Positions 1 through 8,012 of a stretch of DNA of 25,599 nt are shown one piece after another. How positions within the stretch are numbered: the first letter of the stretch is position 1; every line of letters begins with the position of its first letter. Origin of the DNA: DATJZH01 sp035499215 (GTDB lineage Bacteria; Actinomycetota; Actinomycetes; Streptosporangiales; Streptosporangiaceae); contig DATJZH010000263.1 of the NCBI GenBank assembly GCA_035499215.1, forward strand, positions 1 through 25,599. Reading direction: 5' to 3'. The position numbers were made by a program, and so were the translations under genes. The notes beneath the pieces are model-generated. The model saw only the letters and a program-made list of their open reading frames with translations. It searched no databases and had not been told where the DNA came from.

Positions 1-1
1 C

Positions 2-385
2 CGCTGGGGCAAGCACCTCACCCGCGGTCGCCTGGGCAGCTGGAAAGTGCCGGGAAAGGCCGTCTGGTTCGCGCTGCGGGTGCCTGCGGGCGCGGTTCGG
101 TCCGGACGATCCGAATTGGTCTGCGACGATGCTGTGGACGAGCTGGAGGCGATGCTTGCCGACCGGGGCCTGTGCGGCCGCATGATCCGGATCGACGAGC
201 CGGACGGCCAGCTGTCCGTCCTGTCCATCAGCCGCTACCTCACGGTGTGGCGGAACGGGGACACGGTGTCATGGCGGACACCGACCGGCACCTACCGGCG
301 GATACCGCTCAATGACCTGGTCGAGGTCGCCGAGCAGATCATCTGCGCGCACGAGGAGCTCGCGCGGTCCGCCGCCAGTTGCTAG
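2..385 (+). CDS. C-terminal part of an HATPase-type (RsbW-like) anti-sigma regulator with a C-terminal extension, 5' truncated by the window
   Basis: The frame is open from the first bases, so the gene starts outside the window; the internal GTG at 47 is unlikely to be the true start. The visible N-terminal residues (RWG, a spacer, then PGKAVWFAL) resemble the last strand of actinobacterial RsbW/SpoIIAB-type HATPase domains, which typically end with a similar RWG...GKxVWxxL pattern. About 85 further residues follow, with an acidic helix (DDAVDELEAMLADRG), two short strands and a conserved-looking end (PLNDLVEVAEQIICAHEEL). This extension is not part of the kinase fold and I do not recognise its function. 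Such proteins usually bind ATP and sequester a sigma factor or phosphorylate an anti-anti-sigma factor. The family call rests on a short segment and is moderate; the ATP-binding N, G1 and G2 boxes lie outside the window. Confidence 0.55.
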   Translation, partial: RWGKHLTRGRLGSWKVPGKAVWFALRVPAGAVRSGRSELVCDDAVDELEAMLADRGLCGRMIRIDEPDGQLSVLSISRYLTVWRNGDTVSWRTPTGTYRRIPLNDLVEVAEQIICAHEELARSAASC

Positions 386-597
386 CGGGACGGCACAGCG
401 CCTGCAGGACGGCACAGCGCCGCCCGGCCGCAGCCAACAGTCCCGAAGCGCGAGACGCCGGCAACGGCCTGGCCGATTCTCTTTGTCGAGCTGGCCGGTT
501 CCGTGGTGAACAGCTGCTTGTGCGCCGAAGAGCCGGTTCCTGTGCCGGACAGCCCGCGCCGCGGCAGCGCAGGTAATCGCCGCAGAGGTCCGAATGG

Positions 598-623
598 GAC
601 CGATCGCGCGGACCGATCGCGCG
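598..623. repeat. 13-bp perfect tandem duplication
   Basis: GACCGATCGCGCG occurs twice head to tail (598-610 and 611-623). Each copy contains the palindrome CGATCG. It lies about 70 bp upstream of the candidate promoter of the DUF3117 gene. It could be a paired binding site or simply a slippage duplication; nothing in the sequence decides. Confidence 0.6.
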
Positions 624-687
624 TCCACTATCCGGGTCCCAGCCGCCCCCGGGGCCCGTCGGGAACAGGCGGCCGGAGCGCTGATCG

Positions 688-717
688 TTAGCACCGAACG
701 CCGGAACTCTGGATAAT
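688..717 (+). promoter_or_regulatory. Candidate sigma-70-type promoter for DUF3117-pepA
   Basis: TTAGCA (688-693) and GATAAT (712-717) are separated by 18 bp, a fair match to the housekeeping promoter consensus. An overlapping ECF-like pair, GGAAC (662-666) and CGTT (686-689), has a 19-bp spacer and is weaker. Either would leave a leader of about 110 nt before the ATG at 834. Prediction by eye only. Confidence 0.3.
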
Positions 718-833
718 GGAGGGATTGATCGAGATGGTTGTGGCTGGCCGGTTCCCGGCAGGCACCGCGAACCGGTGCCGTCGGCCTCAGCGAGGTCCTG
801 CGCGGCCCCCCGGGGCAGGGAAGGGGATGCAGC

Positions 834-1001
834 ATGGCGGCGATGAAGCCGCGGACGGGTGACGGTCCGCTTGAGGTCACCAAGGAGGGCCGCGGAATCG
901 TGATGCGCGTCCCGCTGGAAGGGGGTGGACGGCTGGTAGTCGAGCTGACTCCGGATGAAGCTGCTGCCCTCGGCGATGCGCTCAAGACGGCTGTCGGCTG
1001 A
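834..1001 (+). CDS. DUF3117 family small protein
   Basis: This 55-residue protein begins MAAMKPRTGDGPLEVTKEG and ends with a short helix (LTPDEAAALGDAL). The whole sequence matches my memory of DUF3117, a near-invariant actinobacterial family of unknown function (Rv1211 in M. tuberculosis). I chose the ATG at 834 because AAGGGGA lies 6 nt upstream and family members begin exactly here; an in-frame GTG at 738 would add 32 unrelated residues. The stop is separated by 2 nt from the TTG start of pepA, so the two are probably co-transcribed and may be translationally coupled. No catalytic residues or membrane segments are visible. Confidence 0.9.
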   Translation: MAAMKPRTGDGPLEVTKEGRGIVMRVPLEGGGRLVVELTPDEAAALGDALKTAVG

Positions 1002-1003
1002 CC

Positions 1004-2524
1004 TTGGCCATCGTCACGGGCGTCAGCCTGTTGCCCCAGGCCGGTCCCCAGCCCGTCGGCGGGTACCTGGCTGCCGCGGCCGAGGGGGCCAGCGAGCCCG
1101 CTGACCTGATCGCAGTGGCGGTGCAGGAAGACGGGAGCGGACCAGCGGACTTCGGCCTAGACGAGCGCCTGCCAGCCAGCGCAGCCGAGATCATTGCCTG
1201 CCTTGGGCTCACGGGCATGGCCGGCGAGGCGGCCGATACCATCGCCCGAATTGGCCAGCGGGCGGTGCGGGTGGTCTTTCTCGGTGTCGGCGACCAGTCG
1301 CCGGCCGCGCTGCGCCGGGCGGGAGCCTCGCTCGGCCGCCAGGTCGCTGACGGCAAGAGCGCCGTCGCCGACGCGGTCGTCGGCGGATCAGACGAAGCCC
1401 TGCAGGCCTTCGCCGAAGGGATTCTGCTTGGTTCATACCAGTTCCGCCTGAAATCCGGCGCCGACGGCGAACGCGCCCGGCCTGGCGAAGTACGCCTGCT
1501 GACTGCCGGACCGCGTGATCGCGGTGCCGTGCTCGAGAAGGCCGTCGTGATCGCCGAGGCGGTAGGGCTCGCGCGGGATCTCACCAATGTCCCGTCGGCC
1601 AGAAAGAGCCCGCAGTGGCTGGCGGCCCAGGCGGCGGCGGTGGCCAGCGAGCGCGGCCTCGGCTCGCGGGTCTGGACCGAGGACGAGCTGGCAGCCGGCG
1701 GTTTCGGCGGGATCCTGGCCGTGGGCGCCGGTTCGGTGGCGCCGCCCCGGCTGATTGAGCTGAGCTATGCGCCAGACGGCGCCGCCGGGCATGTTGTCCT
1801 CGTCGGGAAGGGCATCACGTTCGACAGCGGCGGCTTGTCGCTGAAGCCGAACGACAACATGCAGCTGATGAAGACCGATATGGCCGGGGGCGCCGTGGTG
1901 ATCGCCGTGGCGTCCGCGCTCGCCCGGCTCGGCGTCGCCCGGCGGGTCACCGGCCTGGTGGCAGCCGCGGAGAACATGCCGTCCGGCTCGGCGTACCGGC
2001 CTGGCGACGTGATCACCCAGTACGGCGGCCGATCCGTCGAGGTGCTGAACACCGACGCCGAGGGCCGGCTGGTGCTGGCCGACGCGCTGGCATATGCCGA
2101 CGCTGTGCTCGAGCCCGACCAGCTGGTTGACGTTGCCACGCTGACCGGTGCCGCGCGGGTTGCGCTGGGTGCCTCCCGTGCAGCTCTCTACTCCACCAGC
2201 GAGGCGCTGGCGGGGGAGCTGCTGGCGGCCGGCCGGGCCAGCGGCGACCGGCTTTGGCGGATGCCGCTGGAAGACTCCTACGCCGCCGCGCTTGAGTCGC
2301 CGGTCGCCGACCTAGCGCACGTTGCCCGCGATGGCGCTGCGGCGGGCTCCATCCTGGCGGCCCTGTTCCTGCGTGGGTTCACCGGCCAGCGTGCCTGGGC
2401 GCATCTGGACATAGCCGGATCGGGCCGGGCGGGCGCCGACGACGGCGAGCTCACCAAGGGGGGGACCGGGTTCGGTACCCGGCTGCTGCTGCGCTGGCTG
2501 AGCGAGGGCCAGCCGCGCTCCTGA
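1004..2524 (+). CDS. pepA: Leucyl aminopeptidase, M17 family (PepA)
   Basis: The 506-residue product is a cytosolic di-metal aminopeptidase that releases N-terminal residues, with preference for leucine, from peptides during protein turnover. The N-terminal M17 domain spans roughly residues 20-160 and the catalytic domain about 180-500. All expected active-site residues are present: metal ligands K269, D274, D292, D351 and E353 (motifs VGKGITFDSGG and NTDAEGRL), with K281 and R355 as catalytic residues; numbering is one less than in E. coli PepA. The start is a TTG 2 nt after the DUF3117 stop. No Shine-Dalgarno sequence is visible, and the next in-frame GTG would remove about 37 residues, so coupling to the upstream gene is likely. 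Length is normal for the family. Confidence 0.95.
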   Translation: MAIVTGVSLLPQAGPQPVGGYLAAAAEGASEPADLIAVAVQEDGSGPADFGLDERLPASAAEIIACLGLTGMAGEAADTIARIGQRAVRVVFLGVGDQSPAALRRAGASLGRQVADGKSAVADAVVGGSDEALQAFAEGILLGSYQFRLKSGADGERARPGEVRLLTAGPRDRGAVLEKAVVIAEAVGLARDLTNVPSARKSPQWLAAQAAAVASERGLGSRVWTEDELAAGGFGGILAVGAGSVAPPRLIELSYAPDGAAGHVVLVGKGITFDSGGLSLKPNDNMQLMKTDMAGGAVVIAVASALARLGVARRVTGLVAAAENMPSGSAYRPGDVITQYGGRSVEVLNTDAEGRLVLADALAYADAVLEPDQLVDVATLTGAARVALGASRAALYSTSEALAGELLAAGRASGDRLWRMPLEDSYAAALESPVADLAHVARDGAAAGSILAALFLRGFTGQRAWAHLDIAGSGRAGADDGELTKGGTGFGTRLLLRWLSEGQPRS

Positions 2525-2557
2525 CTGGCGAGCCCGGCCGGCTGGCGCGAAGGCGGT

Positions 2558-2576
2558 GGCTAGCCTGCGGCTAGCC
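2558..2576. terminator. Stem-loop between convergent pepA and methyltransferase genes
   Basis: GGCTAGCC (2558-2565) and GGCTAGCC (2569-2576) are self-complementary and can pair as an 8-bp stem with loop TGC. The element lies 34 nt after pepA and contains the TAG stop of the minus-strand methyltransferase. There is no T-tract. A bidirectional terminator is plausible because the genes converge here, but a chance duplication is possible. Confidence 0.4.
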
Positions 2577-3383
2577 TCGCTTCACCGCGGCCAGCAGTCC
2601 GCCGCCGATCGGCAGCAGCAGCGGCACCAGCCGGTCATGGGTCCTGACCTGCTCGCACAATTCCAGCACCGCAGCGGCCCCCGAGTCGTCGGGCTCCCGG
2701 GGACCGCGCCCCTGGTCGTCATGCCCCGGGGCGGCGCGCAGCAGCTCGTCGTGCCCCGGGGCGGGGCGCAGCAGCTCGTCGCGCCCGGTGTGGAAATGCC
2801 GCGCCTCGTGCCCCGGGCGCTCCGGCGCGTGGCCGTCGCGCCCCGTCCCGGCCTGCCCCGTCCCGGCCTGTGCCGTCCCGGCCTGCGCCGTCCCGGCCAT
2901 CCGCTCCTCCGGCAGGGCGTTGTCGAACGCCAGCACCCCGCCCGGCCGCAGCAGGCGCAGCGCCGCGACAAGGTAATCCGGGTACTCCTGCTGGTCGCCA
3001 TCGCAGAACACCAGGTCGTAGGCGCCATCGGCGAGCCGGGGGAGCACCTCGAGTGCCCGGCCGCTGATCAGCCGGTACCGGCTGGGCCCGAAACCCGCGC
3101 GCACGAAGGCGCCGCGCGCGAGTCGCTGGTACTCCGGCTCCACATCGACGCTGGTCAGCACCGAGCCTTCGCGCATTCCCCGGAGCAGCCAGATGCCGGA
3201 GGTGCCGCAGCCGGTGCCGATTTCGACGACCGCCCGAGCGGCGATCGCAGCCGTCGTGAAGCGCAGCGCCGCGCCGCATACCGGATCGACGGGGACGACC
3301 CCGCCGACTTCCGCGGCGTTGTGCCTGGCCGTCAGCAGCGGCTCGTCCTCGGCCAGGAACTCCGCAACGTATGCGAGTGTCAC
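2571..3383 (-). CDS. SAM-dependent O-methyltransferase (class I, CCoAOMT-like) with an expanded repeat loop
   Basis: The 270-residue protein carries motif I EIGTGCGTSG (54-63), acidic D80 at the end of strand 2, FCDGD (126-130) and DNAL (154-157), the signature of the O-methyltransferase family 3 fold. The C-terminal strand pair (LVPLLLPIGGGLLAAVKR) is intact. Between DNAL and the last helix, residues about 160-236 are low complexity: four GTAQA-type pentads, then near-identical decads GRDELLRPAP and GHDELLRAAP. Relatives have a short loop there, so this is an in-frame expansion. The GTG start at 3383 is the only start after an in-frame TAA near 3421. The best ribosome site serves a six-codon ORF whose stop overlaps this GTG. 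It is divergent from sigE, as in M. tuberculosis (Rv1220c). The substrate is unknown. Confidence 0.85.
   Translation of the reverse strand: MTLAYVAEFLAEDEPLLTARHNAAEVGGVVPVDPVCGAALRFTTAAIAARAVVEIGTGCGTSGIWLLRGMREGSVLTSVDVEPEYQRLARGAFVRAGFGPSRYRLISGRALEVLPRLADGAYDLVFCDGDQQEYPDYLVAALRLLRPGGVLAFDNALPEERMAGTAQAGTAQAGTGQAGTGRDGHAPERPGHEARHFHTGRDELLRPAPGHDELLRAAPGHDDQGRGPREPDDSGAAAVLELCEQVRTHDRLVPLLLPIGGGLLAAVKRG
2711..2790. repeat. 30-bp in-frame tandem repeat, about 2.7 copies, in the methyltransferase
   Basis: Units begin at 2711, 2741 and 2771, each holding the core GCCCCGGGGCGG or a variant and the segment CAGCTCGTC. On the minus strand they encode repeated G(H/R)DELLR(A/P)AP decads. The unit length is a multiple of three, so the reading frame is kept. 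Confidence 0.8.
2844..2903. repeat. 15-bp in-frame tandem repeat, four copies, in the methyltransferase
   Basis: CGTCCCGGCC recurs at 2844, 2859, 2874 and 2889 with an exact 15-bp period. On the minus strand it encodes GTAQA/GTGQA pentads in the loop after the DNAL motif. Confidence 0.85.
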
Positions 3384-3397
3384 GTCTGCGCTCGCAT
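3380..3397 (-). CDS. Possible five-residue leader ORF (MRAQT) overlapping the methyltransferase start
   Basis: ATG at 3397 follows GGGAGG (3408-3403) by 5 nt, an excellent ribosome site. It is followed by four codons and a TGA that overlaps the methyltransferase GTG (GTGA). The methyltransferase GTG itself lies 19 nt from this Shine-Dalgarno sequence, too far for normal initiation. Ribosomes loading here could re-initiate at the GTG. It could also be coincidence or a sequencing error hiding a longer N terminus. Confidence 0.35.
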   Translation of the reverse strand: MRAQT

Positions 3398-3463
3398 GGC
3401 TGCCTCCCTGTTGCGTGGATTAACGCCTCAGGGCGGCAGCCTAGCGTTTTCCGCGGTCCGGCG

Positions 3464-3490
3464 GGAACCAGCCGAGCGAGGCCGCGCGTT
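3464..3490 (+). promoter_or_regulatory. Candidate ECF sigma-E autoregulatory promoter upstream of sigE
   Basis: GGGAACCA (3463-3470) and CGTT (3487-3490) are separated by 16 bp. This fits the mycobacterial sigma-E consensus as I recall it (GGGAACYA, 15-16 bp, CGTT). It would give a leader of about 90 nt before the GTG at 3590. The match suggests the sigma factor drives its own operon. It is read by eye and needs transcript mapping. Confidence 0.5.
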
Positions 3491-3589
3491 GACGCTTTGC
3501 CGGTGCCAGCAGCGTCGCAGCGGCGGAACAAGGAAGTCTGGGCACGATGACGGTGTTGAAGCCGGGTAGACGTGCGAGAGGGGAAAGCG

Positions 3590-4204
3590 GTGGACCAGCC
3601 TGGGCCCGCAGAGTCCGCTGTCGCTGACTGGGCCCCGCCTAGCTGGGAAGACGTGGTCCGCGAGCATTCCACGCGGGTCTACCGGCTCGCCTACCGGCTC
3701 ACCGGCAACACGCACGACGCCGAGGACCTGACCCAGGAGGTTTTCGTCCGGGTTTTCCGTTCGCTTCCCGGCTACACGCCGGGAACGTTCGAGGGCTGGC
3801 TGCACCGCATCACCACCAACCTGTTCCTCGATATGGCACGCCGGCGGCAGCGCATCCGATTTGAGGGGCTGGGCGAGGAGACAGAAGCGCGGCTGGGCGG
3901 CGGCGAGCCTACGCCGGCCCAGGCATTTGACGACCGGCATCTCGACGATGACATCCAGGCGGCCCTCAAGGCGCTGGCCCCGGAGTACCGGGCGGCGGTC
4001 ATCCTGTGCGATATCGAGGGCCTGTCCTACGAGGAGATAGCGGCGGTTCTCGGGATCAAGCTGGGTACCGTGCGCAGCCGCATTCACCGGGGGCGCGCTC
4101 AGCTCCGCGCGGCGCTAGAGCACCGCCGTCCGCGCCACCTGGCCGTCCGCCCCGCCCCGCACCCGCGTACTGGTGCCCCGCTGCCGCAGGGAGGCCAGCC
4201 ATGA
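3590..4204 (+). CDS. sigE: ECF RNA polymerase sigma factor, SigE type
   Basis: The 204-residue product has sigma region 2 at about 20-88 (DAEDLTQEVF at 43-52, WLHRI at 70-74) and region 4 at about 123-176 with the helix-turn-helix LSYEEIAAVLGIKLGTVRSRIHR. It has no regions 1 or 3, so it is an ECF factor. I chose the GTG at 3590 because GAGAGGGG ends 6 nt upstream; the GTG at 3572 would place that Shine-Dalgarno inside the gene. Its stop overlaps the anti-sigma start (ATGA at 4201-4204), the classic arrangement of a sigma factor with its cognate anti-sigma factor. The neighbours (O-methyltransferase, anti-sigma, htrA, tatB, mrp) match the M. tuberculosis sigE locus, so a role in envelope stress is likely. 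A basic, proline-rich tail of about 25 residues follows region 4. Confidence 0.9.
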   Translation: MDQPGPAESAVADWAPPSWEDVVREHSTRVYRLAYRLTGNTHDAEDLTQEVFVRVFRSLPGYTPGTFEGWLHRITTNLFLDMARRRQRIRFEGLGEETEARLGGGEPTPAQAFDDRHLDDDIQAALKALAPEYRAAVILCDIEGLSYEEIAAVLGIKLGTVRSRIHRGRAQLRAALEHRRPRHLAVRPAPHPRTGAPLPQGGQP

Positions 4205-4869
4205 GTCATCTTGGGCAGCGCCTTTCGGCACTGATCGATGGCGAGCTTGACCCGGCAGAACGTGATCGTGTCCTGGTGCACCTGGCCAAGTGCGACTCGT
4301 GCCGCGGCGAGGCCGTCGCGCTCCGGACGCTGAAGCGCCGGATCAGTGCGCTCGGTGGCGAGACAGCTGCCGACGGGGCACTGACCCGCAGGCTGATGGG
4401 CCTGGCCTATGCCGACGGGGGCTTCCTGACGGCGGGCCGGTTCCCGACGGCCGGGCCGCACCCGGCTGGCGCGATCCCAGCGGCGGCACGCTGGACTGAG
4501 CAGCGGCCAGGCTGGTATTTCGGTGCCAGCGCCGTGGCGGTGTTCCTGGCGGGGATCAGCACTGCCGCGTTCATGGTCGGCGGCTCCCAGCAGGTGCCTG
4601 CTCCGAAGGTCACACCTGCGGTCGACTCGTATTACCTGCAGCACGAGATGGTGACCGGGGTGAGACCGGCCGCCCGGCCCGGGCCAGCGCACCCCGCTGG
4701 GGGACAGGTCCGCCCAGCCGGGGCTGGCATGGCCGCAGTCCGGGCCGGCCCGGCGCGGCCCGGGTCAGTTCAGTCCGGAGCCGCGCGGTCCGGAGCAGGG
4801 CAGTTCGGCGCGGCCCAGCATGGGTCGGCTCAGCATGCTGGCAAGAACGCAGCGTCGCATTCACCGTGA
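4201..4869 (+). CDS. rseA: Membrane anti-sigma factor with zinc-finger (HC2) domain, RseA-like
   Basis: The 222-residue protein has an N-terminal anti-sigma domain with H27-x3-C31-x2-C34, the zinc-binding motif of the ZAS family, which holds the ECF factor inactive at the membrane. One transmembrane helix spans about 105-127. The extracytoplasmic part contains SYYLQHEMVTG, then an Ala/Gly/Pro/Gln-rich tail (about 150-222) with repeated SGAA/GSAQ-like units. The ATG at 4201 overlaps the sigE stop, and relatives begin near MSHLGQRLSALIDGEL; a longer open frame reaches into sigE but would be antisensical as a fold. Its stop overlaps the GTG of the next gene (GTGA). The tail looks like a repeat expansion and is unlikely to bind the sigma factor. 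Confidence 0.88.
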   Translation: MSHLGQRLSALIDGELDPAERDRVLVHLAKCDSCRGEAVALRTLKRRISALGGETAADGALTRRLMGLAYADGGFLTAGRFPTAGPHPAGAIPAAARWTEQRPGWYFGASAVAVFLAGISTAAFMVGGSQQVPAPKVTPAVDSYYLQHEMVTGVRPAARPGPAHPAGGQVRPAGAGMAAVRAGPARPGSVQSGAARSGAGQFGAAQHGSAQHAGKNAASHSP

Positions 4870-6011
4870 TCCCGCTGGCTTGGTCGCACTGGAAGATAGC
4901 GAGCACGGCCGTAGTCCTCGGCCTGGTTGGGTCGTGCGCCGCCGCCCTGGCCCTGTCGAGCGCGCCGAATCCGTCCGCCGTCCGGCGCGTTGGCGCCAGC
5001 TCGCGGCGGGCAGGCCAGAACTCGTGGCCGCTCAGACTGCCACCAGCACATGGCGGCGATGCGCCGCTGGGGCTGGCGCTGATGCGCGCGGCCGCCAGCG
5101 CCTGCCAGACCGTCACGTACAGCGGCGCGCAGCTTGTCGACTGGTGGGGCCGGGGCGAAGCGAGCGCCTCAGTCGTGCAAGTCTGGCATCGCCGGGGCGG
5201 CGCGACGCTGGCAAGAGCAGCGGACACTCGCAACGCGCCGCAGAAGGCCGCCCCGCCCGACATCGAGAACGCTCAGGACCAGGATCGGGTCCTGTGGGTA
5301 TCGCCGCGGTTGCTGGACCTGATGCGGGCGAACTTCGCCATCGGCTACAGCGGCCGCGGATCAGCCGCCGGCCGGCCGGCGGAGGTGGTGGAATTCCGGC
5401 GGCCCGATGGCAGCCTGGCCGCCAGGTTCTGGCTTGACGCGGCGACCAAGCTGCCGTTGCGCCGGGAGATCTTCGACGATGCCTCCCGCATTGTCAGCGA
5501 GGAGGCTTTCGTCAGCGTGACGCTGGGCAGCCGCGCCCTGGGCGCGATGCCGGATCCAGACGGACAGCAGCCGTGGACAGCTCAGCTGGACCGGGCCGCG
5601 CTGGCCGCCCTGCGTGCCCGCGGCTGGCCGCTGCCATCGAGGCTCAGCGCCGACCTCGTGCTCTTCGCTGCGAGCCACACCACCACCCCGGCCGGCGAGG
5701 TGGTCAATCTGTCCTATTCCGACGGGCTCTCGGTGGTGTCGCTGTTCGTCCAGCGTGGCCAGCTGCCGCCGGATCTGTCCGGCTGGCATAGCGTCACCGC
5801 GGGCGGGCACACCGTATACACCGTTGACCCCGGCGAGCTGAGTCTGGCGTGGTCGGCGCGCGGTTACGTGTATACGGTGATTGCCGACGCGCCGGCGTCC
5901 ACGGTCAGCGACGTGGTCGCCGCGCTGCCCCACCAGGACCAGCCCGGATTCTGGGGGCGGATGGCCCGCGGATTCCGGCGGCTGTTCTCCTGGGCTAACC
6001 CGTTCGGCTGA
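4866..6011 (+). CDS. RseB/MucB-like sigma-E regulatory protein, membrane-anchored extracytoplasmic
   Basis: The 381-residue product has an N-terminal hydrophobic segment (about 11-31) that could be an uncleaved anchor or signal peptide. Residues 80-220 resemble the MucB/RseB N-terminal domain: TYSGAQL (84-90), GRPAEVVEFRRPDG (169-182) and FWLDAATKLPLRREIFD (188-204), the typical run of strands in this LolA-like fold. Residues about 240-355 would be the C-terminal RseB domain, ending in a basic amphipathic tail. In Proteobacteria RseB binds RseA outside the membrane and blocks its proteolysis. Here the gene overlaps the anti-sigma gene by 4 nt and precedes htrA, so the same role is inferred. 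Sequence similarity is moderate and no lipobox is clear. Confidence 0.75.
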   Translation: MIPLAWSHWKIASTAVVLGLVGSCAAALALSSAPNPSAVRRVGASSRRAGQNSWPLRLPPAHGGDAPLGLALMRAAASACQTVTYSGAQLVDWWGRGEASASVVQVWHRRGGATLARAADTRNAPQKAAPPDIENAQDQDRVLWVSPRLLDLMRANFAIGYSGRGSAAGRPAEVVEFRRPDGSLAARFWLDAATKLPLRREIFDDASRIVSEEAFVSVTLGSRALGAMPDPDGQQPWTAQLDRAALAALRARGWPLPSRLSADLVLFAASHTTTPAGEVVNLSYSDGLSVVSLFVQRGQLPPDLSGWHSVTAGGHTVYTVDPGELSLAWSARGYVYTVIADAPASTVSDVVAALPHQDQPGFWGRMARGFRRLFSWANPFG

Positions 6012-6098
6012 GCATGCCTACCGGCGTCCGCTATGGGGCAGGTATTACGGCGGAGGGCGGTCGCAGACAGTAGGCAGGCCATCTCGGGGAGGCACATG

Positions 6099-7448
<1,350 letters not shown>

Positions 7449-7575
7449 CGGCGGCCCGGCCAGCCGTGCTGACCGCCGGGACGCGATACTTGCCGCGGCA
7501 GCTACGCTGGTGTCATCCCCGCCCGGGGTTCGCTGTCCGCCCTGCCCGGGGTCCTCGACGATGCTGGAGCGCCGC

Positions 7576-7932
7576 GTGTTCGATCTCTCCTTCCTGAAGA
7601 TCGCGGTGCTCGGCGTGCTTGCCCTGGTGATCTTCGGGCCAGAGCAGCTGCCGAAGATAGCCGCAAACGCCGGGCGCATGCTGCGCGAGCTGCGCCGGAT
7701 GGCCGAGGGAGCCAAGGCGGACCTCCAGCAGGGCCTTGGTCCCGAATTCCAGGATTTCGACCTCAATGACCTGAACCCGCGCAGTTTCGTCCGCAAGCAT
7801 CTCTTCGATGATCCAGCCGATGACGGCATGCCGACTGCGACAGGAGCCCGGCCGCGGGAGGCGCCGACCTCAGCGCCGACGCTGACGCTGTCGCCCGGCG
7901 AGAGCCCGCCCTACGACGCCGAGGCCACCTGA
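7576..7932 (+). CDS. tatB: Sec-independent (Tat) translocase subunit TatB
   Basis: The 118-residue protein begins VFDLSFLKIAVLGVLALVIF, a single N-terminal membrane helix, then FGPEQLP with the conserved GP-x-x-LP hinge and an amphipathic helix (RMLRELRRMAEGAKADL). The segment LGPEFQDFDLNDLNPRSFV is shared, from memory, with Streptomyces and mycobacterial TatB, which separates it from TatA. TatB forms the twin-arginine signal receptor with TatC. I chose the GTG at 7576 because GGAG lies 6 nt upstream and TatB proteins start at this point; the ATG at 7561 and GTG at 7510 give unlikely extensions. tatA and tatC are not in the window. The C-terminal 40 residues are acidic and variable. Confidence 0.9.
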   Translation: MFDLSFLKIAVLGVLALVIFGPEQLPKIAANAGRMLRELRRMAEGAKADLQQGLGPEFQDFDLNDLNPRSFVRKHLFDDPADDGMPTATGARPREAPTSAPTLTLSPGESPPYDAEAT

Positions 7933-8012
7933 CCGGACAGATCGCCGCGGCGCCGACGACGGGGCGGAAATTCCGGAGCTCGCCCACAGCCGGGCCTTCG
8001 CCGGGCCGCAGC

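Larger units (their letters stand above)
386..833. other. 448-nt non-coding region upstream of the DUF3117 gene
   Basis: I see no credible gene here; short ORFs in the region have no recognisable product and no good ribosome site. It holds a 15-nt direct repeat (GGACGGCACAGCGCC at 388-402 and 407-421), a 13-nt tandem duplication at 598-623, and candidate promoter elements at 662-717. The distal part probably carries the 3' end of the preceding transcript and the promoter of the DUF3117-pepA pair. Confidence 0.6.

Noticed and set aside
269..985. Minus-strand 238-codon ORF across the non-coding region
   Set aside because: It is antisense to DUF3117 and the HATPase remnant, and its translation is Arg/Pro/Ala-rich without a family.
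2711..2903. Tandem repeats as a CRISPR array
   Set aside because: Repeats are contiguous, without unique spacers, and in frame within a gene.
2556..3569. Plus-strand ORF opposite the methyltransferase
   Set aside because: Low-complexity Pro/Arg/Gly translation that mirrors the methyltransferase and its repeats; no ribosome site or family match.
2719..3672. Minus-strand 317-codon ORF in another frame of the methyltransferase region
   Set aside because: Arg/Gly/Ala-rich shadow of the real frame, which carries the SAM-binding motifs.
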